Positions 11,940 to 22,889 of a DNA stretch of 64,000 nucleotides are shown piece after piece. The position numbers and the translations under genes were made by a program. A model generated the notes under the pieces. That model ran no database searches, had not been told where the DNA came from, and saw only the letters and a list, made by a program, of their open reading frames with translations. Source of the stretch: Meghimatium bilineatum (taxonomy: Eukaryota; Mollusca; Gastropoda; Stylommatophora; Philomycidae); assembly GCA_034231615.1 (NCBI GenBank), contig CM067298.1, forward strand, positions 55,828,883 to 55,892,882, in the 5' to 3' direction. Every line of letters begins with the position of its first letter. The first letter of the stretch is position 1.

Positions 11940-12150
11940 AAACCAATTTATTTACTACCTTTTATTGTTAGAAATGGTCATTGAATTGGTAGCGTATCAT
12001 ATTCAGGACGTAGCCATCAACCCAGTATTGTTTAGCTGTAGTGATTGTCTAGGCAATATAAATAGAACCACTAGTTTGCCATTGCTTTCTGAACGGCCCG
12101 GATGTTCAAATGCCTGTGGCGGGGATCGAACTCTAGTTATAAGTAATAGA
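11940..12150 (-). mobile_element. SINE-4 copy
   Basis: On the minus strand: a B-box-like GAGTTCGATCCCC, then a conserved core with CGTTCAGAAAGCAATGGCAA, then TATTTATATTGCCTAGA and AATCACTACAGC. The same core is found at 54395-54560 and 61370-61570. The GGCAAAC...TATT...GCC(T/A)(A/G)GA arrangement resembles the 3' tail of RTE-class LINEs and the SINEs that use them, which would fit mobilisation by such a LINE. This resemblance is from memory and needs an alignment. Confidence 0.75.
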
Positions 12151-13505
12151 GTTATAAGCAATAGATATAAACCTCTAAAAATAAAACACAGCAAACACAT
12201 ATCGGGAAGAGCATTCCAATAGTGGAATGTGTGTGCCTATCTAATGAGTAATCAAAGATAGTAGTGCACTTTTATAACTCACAAATACAGGTAAAAATCA
12301 TATATATCAAAGATATAATAACATTTTGTTCCACGGAAATATGATTAATAACGCTCTTGCTTCGTATCTGCAGTCGGTTTTTCCCAGTTTTATTTACTTA
12401 GAAGACTCCTTACATTATTTGGATGTTAGTCCAATTTGGTATTTATCAAAGATGTGACCACAAAAATAATGAAAGTCGTGGTAGAAACATGACTTCCTAG
12501 AGATATATATGGAAAATATGATAAACATCATGTAATAAATTAAATATTTTGCTGCAACCTTTAGCAATTAGAGCAGCTCAACGGTATGAAGTACTTCATG
12601 AAAAGATTTTGGTCACAGATGTTATATAAAGGTATAGAAAGTATGTTTCATCATTGTTTATGTAGGTATATAGAACGTAAAACTTCACCATTATTTATAC
12701 TAGCGTCCATTGAAACGAAAATTTACAACAATTTGATGGCATCATTGCTAGCTATTGTGGCTACCTTCCATAGGACCTCATGATTTCATTGAGACAAATA
12801 TACAGCCATAAGTTTAATAATCTCACGGAACGCACATTATTGTCAGAACTAAAACGTATCACTAGTGGCATACATCCCGGTGGTCTCACGATACCATATG
12901 CCAGTAAGGTGATAAAACAGAAAAAATAAAATAGGAATGCTTTAAATGAAGAATATGGCATCGCAAAGTGATTTGCATCACAATCGATTATAGTAATATA
13001 AATTAATAGTAATGTTAACAAACGTGTTGTACCAAAATAGTTTCTGAAAAACATACTTAGTGTGCAATATGCAACATTCGCTGACAACATATGTTCAAAT
13101 GATTCAATACCACGGAAGTACAAAGACGCTTTTGCAAATATTGATGTTAGCATATAACCAAGAACTTAAAAGCACTATGTTGCGCTGCATGCTAAGCCAT
13201 GTAATTTCGAAGCTCCTGATGTCAGGCTAGCACTTTACACATCTATCTCGGAATATTCAGAGTGCAAAGGCGTGACAATTGGTGAGGGACTCAGTTAAAC
13301 ACAATTCCCGATCTCTATATTTCAGTTTTAAAACTGTCTCTGTTCAGTGTCCTAAGCCTCTTAGTTCTAATGTCTTAAAAACTATAATAGCGTGGTCATT
13401 CTCGATGTTCACGACATGCAAAGGAAAGATTGTACCACGCAGTATGAGCAAATGGAGAGTGACTATAGAATATATATCACCGTAAATTGGACGGAATTAC
13501 GTTCT
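12151..13505. other. unassigned DNA, with a 130-codon minus-strand frame
   Basis: No element recognised. The minus-strand frame at 12761-13153 is 130 codons long and contains two hydrophobic stretches, but runs of T and A alone give hydrophobic peptides, and one frame of this length is expected by chance in 64 kb of such DNA. I do not call it a gene. Confidence 0.4.
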
Positions 13506-13594
13506 GATAATAATAATAATAATAATAATAGTAATAATAATAATAATAGTAATGATAGTAATAATGATGATAATAATAATAATAATAATAATAA
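13506..13594. repeat. (TAA)n microsatellite with interruptions
   Basis: Imperfect trinucleotide repeat of TAA with occasional TAG, GAT and TGA substitutions. It produces Asn-rich and Tyr-rich artefact frames on the two strands. Confidence 0.95.
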
Positions 13595-14459
13595 CCAATC
13601 AGTTTCGTAATGGTGACATACATGGTGACACATCTCCAAACAACTCTAATTTCAGCCATTCGGAGTGTAGAAAATTTTTTTTTATCAATCCAGGATGTTC
13701 TATGTTCTCCCACTCTCCACTGTTCCTTGCAAAATAATTTTAAAACACGTTCCGATAGAAAAGACATACACTACACAACAACTAATATGAATCTATAGTA
13801 GCGAACGTTATATCATTGTAAAATGTGTGAATGAATGGCATTGTAGCCGTAATGGATTACAATGATGGGTTATGATTAGGAGGACCTTCCAGAAGACGGA
13901 CAACTCATATGTACCAAGTCAAATTCTCTTTAAAAAACGAAGCCCTACATCTCGAGCCCACGTGATTCAATGACATGACAAACCACCTTATAAAATGACT
14001 AATTTCACTATTCATGTCATTGTCATTGGCTATTGACAAAACATTATAATAGTGACCAATGAACATATCAGAACTAATCACATTGAGAAGGCTTTTCTCT
14101 CATTAGCGGATACATATTCTTAGTCGGCGGTCTTGGTGCATATTACAAATAATCGAAGTCACAATTAAGTGGACACGCTTGCACATATGTTCATTCATTC
14201 ACAATACGAAGTTTAATCATAAACAGAAACTCGCCTCCAACAAAACACATTTCACTAAGAACTCCATCTGCAATATGTGTTTGACACAAGTATAGTGTAA
14301 CAGTATTCTGTTTAAGTCATGTGTTTCTCGCATATAGATACATCTATGTAATCTAATGGATGACATGAATGTTGTTAATTTAGTTTTTAGTCTTTTTAAT
14401 AGACGTTGATGTACTCTGGAAAAACATAATATATACTCAGTCTCTTCCAGCCCAGCACA
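13595..14459. other. unassigned DNA
   Basis: No gene or repeat recognised in about 860 bases. Confidence 0.45.
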
Positions 14460-14780
14460 TGAAGAAGACTATGCATGCTTATGGTTCCTGTAGCTAGCTG
14501 GCTGGTTGCAAACACGAGTTAAATTCCCACTCATTCGCCGTGTTTTGTTCACGTCTGTTAATTACAAGTTCCGTATTCGCAATATCATATCCTTTTCTAT
14601 TCTAGGGTCTCATTTAGAAAACATTGACGTAGAGATCGTATTATCTCAATACGTCATTTCTGTACATCCTTTGCCTTAATGTTTCTGCTTTCTAAGCCAA
14701 TAAGTCGGCCCTCTCATTTACACGAACACCAATATGCCCAGGACAGTAATTAAATATAATGCTTTGTAGATAAGAGTATG
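14460..14780 (-). mobile_element. LINE-R fragment: RNase H end
   Basis: On the minus strand a motif reads YCPGHIGVRVNERADLLA (about 14690-14755). This is the His and final Asp region of a LINE RNase H domain, followed by a decayed C-terminal region containing a G-T-I-S-like segment near 14475-14510. The rest of the element is missing and stops are present. The motif most resembles the LINE-R copy at 33110-33860. Confidence 0.75.
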
Positions 14781-14861
14781 TTATGTTCTAAATCTATTCA
14801 TGTCTGAAAAATCCGTTTGTTATTGGTTTAAAAGGATTCACAAGTCGTTGATTTTTTACTT

Positions 14862-15090
14862 CACTTCACTGTACTCGGTTTCCCATTGTACTGTCATTCT
14901 CAACGAAGCGTCACGCCGCCTGCCGAGAGTACCACTCCTAGTACATAACTTCTTCGTAGCTTGCAGCAATAATTCACAGGGATCTCCGAAAAAATCTACC
15001 GTGTAACAAGACAACACTAGCTAGATTTGAACCCATGACCTCTTGATCACAAAGCAGACAGCTTAACCACTACGCTAGGGAGATCCCCAA
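14862..15090 (-). mobile_element. SINE-2 copy, best preserved
   Basis: On the minus strand it begins with a tRNA-like head: A-box-like TAGCGTAGTGGTTAAGCTG and B-box GGGTTCAAATC, about 30 bp apart. Then comes the core CGGAGATCCCTGTGAATTAT and a tail ending with CGAGTACAGTGAAGTGAAG. Box spacing and order match a tRNA-derived SINE transcribed by RNA polymerase III. The partner LINE is unknown. Confidence 0.85.
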
Positions 15091-15937
15091 TTTGTTATTG
15101 GTATACGCATGGACTTTATTCAGTCTGTCACTATGTTGTTGTACATGAAAATATTTTAGTGCCTTCGTAGCTGCGGCAGCTTTCATTCTCATGTTGGAGG
15201 TTGTTGTCAATGATCCATTCTGCTCCACTTCCATCCTACTCCACCCCCCCCCCCAATTCTGAAAGTAAAGCTCCCCTGCCCCCTACATCCTACATTTTAA
15301 CGAGAATCACAGAACCATCATTGTATATAACGATACCACAAATGGTAGAGTTGATGGATATTGGTTTCGCTATAAAGGACGCACCAACATCCAGTTTGGG
15401 AACTTGAATTACTTAATTATACAGTCTCTACTTTGCTACTACAGAGATAAATAGAAATCGATCGCTGTATAAAATATACTAAAATTGCTAACAGTATGTA
15501 TATGTTTCACAACTGTTTGTGCTGGTTTAGTATTTAGTTACGGACTGTTTGGACTATTATTGCCTTAGTAATATTCGTTGCACTTTGAAAAATCAGAACG
15601 AATCAATTTATTCAGCAGATATTTCTATTTAAATCAACGATCAAAACAAATTCCAACAGTGTTGTTAATTGTGATGTTTTAATCACCGTGTCTGCTATCC
15701 GTAACATTTGCAAATTCGTTCTCCTGTCTGCTTGATCATTTTCAAACACGTTGTATACATGCGTAGGTAGTTGGACATATAGATTGTTGGCAGTACTCCG
15801 TTCATTCTTTTTATCACACAAAATGCAATGTATTCTGTGTTATCCAACGGTATGTTTATATATTTAAATGAAGCGCAACCATGTCTATCGACAAATTCAG
15901 AAATGGACATTCTTAGGGACAAATGTTGCAGTCAGTC
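15091..15937. other. unassigned DNA
   Basis: No gene recognised. A run of C lies at about 15244-15254. The short frames at 15201-15407 and 15612-15922 show no domain. Confidence 0.45.
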
Positions 15938-16002
15938 TGTAAACCCCTACACAATGCATTTCTCTTCTCCGACAACATCAGGATAACCAGCAGGATTCTG
16001 AT
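15938..16002 (+). mobile_element. Rep-3 fragment
   Basis: About 65 bp matches the interior of the Rep-3 copy at 58248-58530: CTGTAAACC, then ACACAA(T/C)GCATTTC, TTCTCCG and a decayed form of the ACATC...GCAGGA block. Too short to show either end. Confidence 0.55.
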
Positions 16003-16074
16003 ACAGATCTAATCTGGAGTTTAGAGTAACCACGCTGTACCTCTAATTACGTTGTACTTTCCTCTAGGTTATCA

Positions 16075-16480
16075 TTTAGACGTTGAGTTTGAAGAGAAGA
16101 TTCTTATTCATTAATTCAGACAGCTTCATATGTTGTGTAATCCCCATCTTAGTCAATATGTTGTCATGTGACGTATTCCTTCCAGAACGTTGTCTTCCCA
16201 ATGAACTCTCTGAACCTCTCTCTGTCTTGGGCGATGTGGCTTGCATTTTCTAGCGATGTATTCATATTATCTTTAATGTCGTCAGTCCATCGTCTTCTTG
16301 GTCTGCCCCTTCTCCTCTAGTCAATATATCAAGTTATATTGAGTAATCATTGTTTACATGTCGTGTGTATTTGATAGAGTTCTGTTTCAGGGCTGCGGCG
16401 TTTTTAGCATCACTATGATGCATTCTGGATTGCGTATGCTTATTAAATACATACCAGTCATCGAATAATGCACCTTTCCT
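16075..16480 (-). mobile_element. LINE C-terminal fragment
   Basis: On the minus strand the segment 16195-16325 reads GRPRRRWTDDIKDNM, then a stretch with ENASHIAQDRERFREF. This is the typical C-terminal arginine-rich plus D-R-x-R-(F/W)-R block of endonuclease-type LINEs. Upstream on the same strand a K-Y-T-R-H-V-like segment is readable. The RT is missing. Confidence 0.8.
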
Positions 16481-16489
16481 AGTAGTCTT

Positions 16490-16645
16490 CTTCTTCTTCA
16501 GCGTTTATTCTTAAGCTCTGCTGGTTCTCTCTTACAGCAGGGGATTGGCCTTACAAGATTTCCAGCAGGATGTAGTCCAGGGAATAGAAACTCGTTGTGT
16601 CGCTGTTTTATTTGAGCCAGTGGCCCGACACATGTTTCCTCTGCA
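16490..16645 (-). mobile_element. Rep-3 copy
   Basis: Plus-strand CTTCTTCTTCTTCAGCG (the inverted AAG tail) leads into CAGCAGGATGTAGTCC, then GTTGTGTCGCTGTTTTATTTG and CAGTGGCCCGA. The last block is shared with 9125-9285 (CCAATGGCCCGA). It lies just next to the LINE fragment at 16075-16480. Confidence 0.75.
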
Positions 16646-17219
16646 GGGTTTATTGGTATTCTGTCGCATCTATGCATCTAATTTTCTGCCTGGTCTTTTG
16701 TTGTTTCCTTCGACACAGCAGGTTTTGACATATAGTTTAAAATATATATTGTTATTAGTAAATTACGGTAGCTAATTCTCTACTGACAGTTTAATATACA
16801 GTTATGGAAAACATATTCATAGATAGTAAATGTCTTTTCATATGTGAAGTTTATTACTCTTAGTCATATAAACGAATTAATTACATATTACTATTTCATT
16901 GCTAAACAAAGGATATGGACTGTGTAAGAGTACCTGATCACAATTAAAGGGACTACAAAATCAGCATTATCATCATCATTGCTAGACAATGTGTAGGTGG
17001 CAAAAATGACGCAATGATCTCTTAAACTCATGTAGCGCTGGAACTACATTGGTGACGGATGAGGAATTCGTGGTATTCTTACTGCAGTAGTTCGCAGCAG
17101 GATCACATGAATTTAGGATTAAATTTAATACTGTTATTTTTCTACTCATAAAAAAAAGGTTATAAAAATTAACTGTCACTCAGTTGATAAAATTGAATTG
17201 AGAAAGAGGTTTCCATTTT
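16646..17219. other. unassigned DNA
   Basis: No gene or repeat recognised. Confidence 0.4.
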
Positions 17220-17580
17220 ACTTGAATTCGTAATTATATCGCATTTCATCGCATAGATGAATGGATGTCTGAGCAAACAGGTTGACTGACAATGTTACTT
17301 AGGTCAACAGGATCACACATGGTATATAGTCATAAGTATACATTCTATGGTCATATTATAAGATAACACCTTGTTGAAGAACTTACTTCTGGTTAAAGTC
17401 GAGGGGAGGCGAGCAAGAGATATGCAGAGATACAAGTGGGAGAGTAACATCACGGTATGGACAAGTTACAGTCTAGCATAATGTATAACCAAGACAAGAG
17501 ACAGGCAATGTTGAGGTATGTTTTAGCCAGCCATCGTTGCGGGCACAGCACTTGATGATAATGATACATTCTGAAAAAAA
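17220..17580 (+). mobile_element. LINE-B 3' end
   Basis: Decayed C-terminus and 3' tail shared with 21862-22235 and 60815-61252: the block GAGAGTAACATCAC, GGACA(A/G)GTTACAGTCTAGCA, then a tail with GCCA(G/A)CC(A/T)TCGTTGCGG and CACTTGATGATAATGAT. Its end is close to the assembly gap at 17599. Confidence 0.8.
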
Positions 17581-17598
17581 GATAACCATGCAAGCTTC

Positions 17599-17698
17599 NN
17601 NNNNNNNNNNNNNNNNNNNNNNNNNNNNNNNNNNNNNNNNNNNNNNNNNNNNNNNNNNNNNNNNNNNNNNNNNNNNNNNNNNNNNNNNNNNNNNNNNN
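17599..17698. other. assembly gap (100 N)
   Basis: Exactly 100 N, the usual placeholder for a gap of unknown size. It sits between a LINE 3' tail and a CA/TA microsatellite, so repeat-induced assembly failure is the likely cause. Distances across it should not be trusted. Confidence 0.99.
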
Positions 17699-17703
17699 AA
17701 AAT

Positions 17704-17736
<33 letters not shown>
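17704..17736. repeat. (CA)n-(TA)n microsatellite
   Basis: Short compound dinucleotide repeat directly after the gap. Confidence 0.9.
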
Positions 17737-17794
17737 CCAATGTCCTTTAAACCTGAAGTTAACTTAGAGGTCGATCTCTCCAATTAAGTCTGTT

Positions 17795-18660
17795 CGAAGC
17801 CTTTCTGTGCAGTTCTTGAATAGTATGTTTATTGATTGTTTAAATTTCTCTAAGTATTGGTCTTCTGAGTGTCTCTTTTGGTCTACCTCTGGCTCTTTTG
17901 CCTGTAGGTATCCAATCAAGAGATTGGTGGTGTATTTTGTTGATGTCTGTGCGTATGACATGCCCGATATAAGACCAGCGGCGTGTTCTGATAACATCTG
18001 TGATGAAGATTTGATGTCTCTTCTCTGATTTTATCATTCGATTTCAATTCACTCCAATGGATATTAGTTATCCTACAAAGACATTTGTTCTCGAAACTCA
18101 GTAGTTTATTTTCTGAAGATAAACAATTTTTCCAGCTCTCACATCCATATAAACAGCACCGGAATAACGCAGGAATTGAGTAACCGTATTTTCGTGCGTG
18201 TGTTGATTGATTTTGACCTCCAGATATTAGACAGTCTGTTAAAGACAATTGATGCTAATGCGAAGCAAGTTGTAATTGTTGACATGACATCACCGTCGAG
18301 TGTTAATTTGCTTCCTAGATATGAAATTGCATTAGATGAATTGGTGAAAGCCATTATTTTTGTTTTTGATGAAATTGATTCGGAGACATATTTGACTTGC
18401 GATGAGATTTATTGTATCAATTTTTGTTTGTGCAACTTGTTGGTTTTCGCTCAATAGTGCAATATCATCGGCAAAATCCAGGTCTTCTAATGTTGTTTTA
18501 TTTATCCATTTAATTCCTACGGTTACGTTGGATGTGCTTTTTCTCATGGCCCAATCAATTGCGATACTGAATAGCAAAGGTGACATAGGGCAGCCTTGTT
18601 TAACACTAGTAATCACAGGGAACCATTCTGAATTGCATTTTTCTGTTTCAAATTAAACAT
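17795..18660 (-). mobile_element. LINE-C reverse transcriptase and C-terminus
   Basis: On the minus strand: a KQGCPMSPLLFSIAIDWAMR segment (18332-18616) followed by the catalytic box FADDIALL (18464-18475). Then comes a YLGS segment (18139-18354) and a C-terminal part with CESWKN, FENKCLCR and IHW, ending in GRPKETL. The order is correct for an endonuclease-type LINE. Three or more frames are needed, so it is dead. The same signature (FENKCLRRLLNI) recurs at 41430-42140 and the RT part at 32150-32425. Confidence 0.88.
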
Positions 18661-19144
18661 CACATATATAAAGGAAAGCTTGAATTAATATTATGTAAAA
18701 CAATACAATCATAACACAACATACCTACGTAGCCATAGAGCAAGACATTCTAGAGCCAGAAATACTAAGTGAGGAATAGAAAGATCGGCAGAAAACAGTC
18801 CAGGAAACAAATAAGCACACGCTTGTAGCATACGCGATGAAGCAATATCGTAAAGCAAAGAAATAGGGGTAATTTTATTAGAAGGAATATCTACAGTAGT
18901 GTGGACAGAAATAGAAAGTTCCAAATGACAGGAATAAAATATGTAATAATTTCTTTATGAAAAGAATAAGTATTCTTTACTGAGAATGTGAAACATATCG
19001 AGACAGTTCCATATGAAGTTATATAGAAAATAATGTATGCACATATTGTAGTACAGTGTTTAAGACACAGTGTCGACTACCAAATAGGTCCATTAAAGTG
19101 TGGCTTCTGAAGAGGGTATAACAGCATATGTCGTGTTGATAAAG
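18661..19144. other. unassigned DNA
   Basis: No gene or element recognised. The minus-strand frame 18709-18924 has no known domain. Confidence 0.4.
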
Positions 19145-20115
19145 AGACAATTGTGTGAACGTTGAATATCATACAAATAAAATATATGCATTATTTGTCG
19201 ACAAAGAAAGAGTACGACAGAGTAAACAGAAACATTCTTTGATATTCTATTTTTTTTAGAATCAAGGGCATCAAAAAAGCAACTATTCGATAATATTAAA
19301 CATATATATAAAAATGTTGCTGTTCAATAAGAACAGACAGACTTGCTGACGCATGTGTAGCAACAACAGAAGTCCGCCTGGGATTTGTCCTCCCATCTTA
19401 TGATTTTGTATGTGTAAATAGATATAATATTATACGAGGCACAACTTTAAAAAGAAAAAAAAATCAAATTAATTTCTAGCAGTAAACAAATGGAAATTAA
19501 TAAATTAGATGAACGAATCACATTTCTCAGGAATCGTATTTATGAAAATGAAGAACAATTATATCAACATGTTGATTTTCTTCTAACAACTTATCACAAG
19601 TGCACCATGAATGTCATTACACAAAAGCAATGAACATCAGAATAAAACAAAGCCAATAACTTATTTTTTTAAAGTGTGCCAAGGTGAAACACAATGCGGA
19701 GTTCAAAATATCTAGGCAGCAATGTCAGCGAAGATGGAAGTCTAGACCAAGAGATAGACTGAAGATGACAAAAGACAGACACAGTGATTTATCAGATGTC
19801 ACCACTACTTAAAGAATGAATAACAAAGGTCGAAGTCATAATTCAAGTGGCAACAAATATTTTCTTATAATACTATGTTATCAATGCCAGACTTGGACAA
19901 GGACATCTTCACACAAGAAAAAGAAAACATCATTTGTAATATGCATGAGAAATACTGTCGACGTTACCAGATTAGACAGGTTACGAAAGGATGACATTAG
20001 AAATAGAATACTCTTTATATCATGTACTGAATGTGTCGAGAAACAGAAACTGCTGTCTTAGACAATGAGAATAGAATCCACCCACCTCTGTACAAGAACA
20101 CACAGGATAACAATA
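19145..20115 (+). mobile_element. LINE-D, heavily decayed
   Basis: Plus-strand fragments include a FVDKE...V RT motif near 19195, TEVRLGFVLP (decayed RQG region) near 19365, KYLGSNVSEDGSLDQE near 19715, and LCYQCQTWT near 19875 followed by a D-x-x-R-(K/N)-D-D-I-R-N-R segment. LCYQCQTWT and the Arg-rich block are shared with the LINE-D copy at 49545-51235. No catalytic YADD box can be read. Confidence 0.75.
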
Positions 20116-20153
20116 TTACGTTAGTCAGATGAAAAGCAGTGACAATTGGAGAC

Positions 20154-20178
20154 ATATATATATATATATATATATATA
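20154..20178. repeat. (TA)n microsatellite
   Basis: About 12 TA repeats, lying between LINE-D (plus strand) and LINE-Z (minus strand). Confidence 0.95.
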
Positions 20179-20212
20179 ATAATTAAAAATTGGTAATTAA
20201 CTAATTTAGTTT

Positions 20213-21300
20213 GTGAGTTCGTAGATGCCCGATGAGTCCGATTCGTGCACGGAAAGTTCTATTGCAGTGCATGCAGGAGTGCTGAAGGTTCAGGGTAGGA
20301 GAATTTACGGATTTGTCCTTCTGCTTCTTTCGCTTGTGGATTGCCCGCAGTGTTCTTTCTTTTTCAAATTTCGTGATGCCAGCAGTGATCTGTGTGTGCC
20401 AAGCTGAGCGATCACGTGTTGTAGTCTCCCAGGAGCTAGGATCGATGCTGCAGTTCGTGAGAGAGATTTTAGGTGATCCTTGAAGCGCTTTTTCTGTCCT
20501 CCACTTGAACGTTTACCATCGCACAACTCCCCATAGAATAATCTCTTTGTAAGGCGCTTTTCTGGCATACGGACGATGTGGCCAGTCCAGCGGAGTTGGG
20601 ACCTAATCAGCATTGCATGGATGCTTTGCATACGGGACTTCTGAAGAATTTCCGTATCTGGCACACGATCCTGCCAACGTACTCCCATGCGGTTTCGTAG
20701 GCACCGAAGATGAAAATAGTTAAGCTGTCGAGCGTGTCTCGCATAGACAGTCCGGGATGACGCAGTATAAAGCAGTGTTGGTAAAACCACTGCACTGTAC
20801 ACGTCAACTTAGTTGTCAGACTGAGACCACGCCTGATGCAGACGTTGGCATGAAGGCTCCCGAATGCTGCACTGACACTAGCAATACGCAAGGCAACATC
20901 CTCATCAATTGTCGCAGTTTGTGATAGTGTGCTGCCGAGATATACAAACGTATTGGCAGTATTAAGTTTTTGTCCATTTACTGTGTTCACTGGCTCTGTG
21001 TAGGGGATACCTGGCGCTGGTGATACATTACTAAAGTCTTCGCGGTGCTGATGGTGAGACCGAACGCATCACATGCCAAAGAAAAGAGGTCCATGCTGTG
21101 TTACATGTCTTTCAGACTGGTAGCATTTAATGCACAATCGTCGGCGAACAATGTCCGTCTTAGTTTTGGTCTTGGCCTTCAATCTACTAATATTGAATAG
21201 TCCTCCGTCAGATCGATAGCGAAAACAAATTCCTGCACAGTTATTCCGGAAGGCATCATTTAACATGGCAGAATATATATATAGCACAACAAACGCGACA
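20213..21300 (-). mobile_element. LINE-Z: reverse transcriptase with C-terminal C2H2 zinc finger
   Basis: On the minus strand the order is: an AMLNDAF...GICFRYRSDGGLFN segment (about 21260-21170), the catalytic box FADDCALNA (21137-21148), YLGSTLS (20607-20990 frame), VVLPTLLYT, then WQDRVPDTEIL, LRWTGHIVRMPE and RLFYGEL (20305-20802 frame). After the stop at 20305, in another frame, lies CMHCNRTFRARIGLIGHLRTH (20222-20284), a perfect C-x2-C-x12-H-x3-H zinc finger. RT copies the element RNA; the finger probably binds nucleic acid. At least two frameshifts disable it. No endonuclease remains. This is a well-spread animal LINE type. Confidence 0.9.
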
Positions 21301-21861
21301 CGTCTCACATTGCAACACCAACTAAAGCTCCCACCCTTACACTGAAAAATAAGTGTGGAATAGCATTATTACCACCCACTATAGGATTTTCATTGATTCT
21401 ACCAAGACATATCTTACAGATATGTTTTTGAATAATGGTAATGTTTTACCGTCAATTCCAGTTGGTCATTCATTTCATATGAAAGAAACGTATAAAAACA
21501 CGAAGCAACGTTTGAAGTGTATAAACTACGATCACCATCATTGGTCACTATGTAGGATCTTAAAAGTGGTATCTCTTTTGCTTGGACTACAGGGTGGATA
21601 AACCAAGTACTGTTGCTTTCTCTGTGAGTGGAATAGTCGTGCACGAAGTGACCATTACATCAGAATACATTGTCCGATCTAGCAGTCATTACAGCGTCGC
21701 ATTAAGAACGTGGAGAACCCGTTGACAGTAGAAGGATTATGTTGCCACCCTTGCACATTAAGCTAGGTGTCATGGATAAAATGTGTTAAGGCAATGGATA
21801 AAACCGATAATTCTTTCAAATACCTCTTCAGAAAATGTCCAAGACTGAGTGAAGCTAAAAT
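21301..21861. other. unassigned DNA
   Basis: No gene or repeat recognised apart from (TA)n at about 21862-21880 at its right edge. Confidence 0.4.
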
Positions 21862-22235
21862 TATATATATATATATATATTTAAGAATAGGGAGAGCATC
21901 AAGGAAAGAGAAGAAACAAACAAAGAGGTTTTAACGGCACTTATTACGATGAACAAATTATTAAGCGGCATAAAGATCAGGCAAATAAAGTATTTTGGAC
22001 ACATTAACAGACATGTCTCTTTGTTGAAAACCGTAATTGAGGGTAATGTCGAAAATAAAGGAGCAAGAGGTAGGCAGAGATACAAGTTGGAGAGTAACAT
22101 CACACGATGGACAGGTTACAGTCTAGAAGAGTGCACCACCAAAAAAAAAGAACCATGGGATGTTGGAGTTCTGTTGCAACCAGCCTTCATTGGGAGACAG
22201 CACTTGCTGATGGGGAGATATTTACAAAAATAATA
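21862..22235 (+). mobile_element. LINE-B 3' end
   Basis: The plus-strand frame 21949-22233 reads IRQIKYFGHINRHVSLL, GARGRQRYK, then a R-W-T-G-Y-S-L-E-E region. This is the C-terminus of an endonuclease-type LINE. The nucleotide tail (GAGAGTAACATCACACGATG, GACAGGTTACAGTCTAGAAG) is the LINE-B tail also found at 17220 and 60815. Everything upstream of the C-terminus is missing. It starts in a TA microsatellite. Confidence 0.85.
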
Positions 22236-22544
22236 GAAATGAAATAACGAAAATGTCACACACAAAAATCCCTGAACCTGCACATGCAGTAGAATGTATG
22301 GACTAAAGATAGGTAGACAATTGCAGGGTGGTACATACAGGGAGGGGGTTATTGGTTTTCTGAACCCTCTACCCCAATCAGTTAAATGAAGGATACAGTG
22401 TCATAGTGTAACATTGCAGACAATAGAGAATGTATACACACATTAACATATAAAGGATACAAAATCAATTAAGTGATATCCCACCATCAAATGCTATAAC
22501 AAGTACACAAAAATTATAGTTCAAATATGATGTTTCTAAAAGAG
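22236..22544. other. unassigned DNA
   Basis: No gene or repeat recognised. Confidence 0.4.
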
Positions 22545-22830
22545 AAATTTGACCCCCACCATCATTATTCAGTCACTTTCGAGCTCTCTTTGCCTGTTTC
22601 TTGTAGTAAATCGGTGAGGTTATTCTTGTCACAGTTCAACAGTAATCAGGAAGCATTGAATGGCTCAAATTGCATTGATTACGTGTCTCCAAAGCAGCAA
22701 TTTCTTGGTGAAATCGTTCACCATGGTCATCACTGACCTCTCCGCAGTTTTTCTTCGAAAAAAATCAGGTGAAAATTCAGAAAATGAATTTCAATGCCAT
22801 TCAATATGCCAGACATGTTACAGCCTAGAC
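22545..22830 (-). pseudogene. broken fragment of a conserved invertebrate protein family (unnamed)
   Basis: The minus strand reads LGCNMS, then IEIHFLNFHLIFF, and after a one-base frame change EVSDDHGERFHQEI, LETRNQ, SHSMLPDYC, a TGA stop (22636-22638) and a basic YYKKQAKRARK end. From memory, a GxVSDEHGERFHQDI...M-x-x-D-Y-C-W arrangement recurs in uncharacterised, often multi-copy proteins of insects and other invertebrates. The stop falls where I would expect the Trp after D-Y-C. I know no function. The spread of such copies suggests a transposon-linked or retrocopied gene. One frameshift and one stop make this a pseudogene. Confidence 0.6.
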
Positions 22831-22889
22831 TATTTTACTTCAGAAGAAAATGTCATACAATTTCTTTGTAATTATTAGATCTGTTGTTT

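Noticed and set aside
12761..13153. 130-codon minus-strand frame with hydrophobic stretches
   Set aside because: About one frame of this length is expected by chance in 64 kb of such AT-rich DNA, and hydrophobicity follows from T-rich codons. No domain, splice context or conservation can be shown.
13392..13767. Asn-rich and Tyr-rich coding regions
   Set aside because: Produced by a TAA microsatellite read on both strands.
17450..17767. Frames spanning the N run
   Set aside because: They contain only N-derived unknown residues between short flanks; an assembly artefact.
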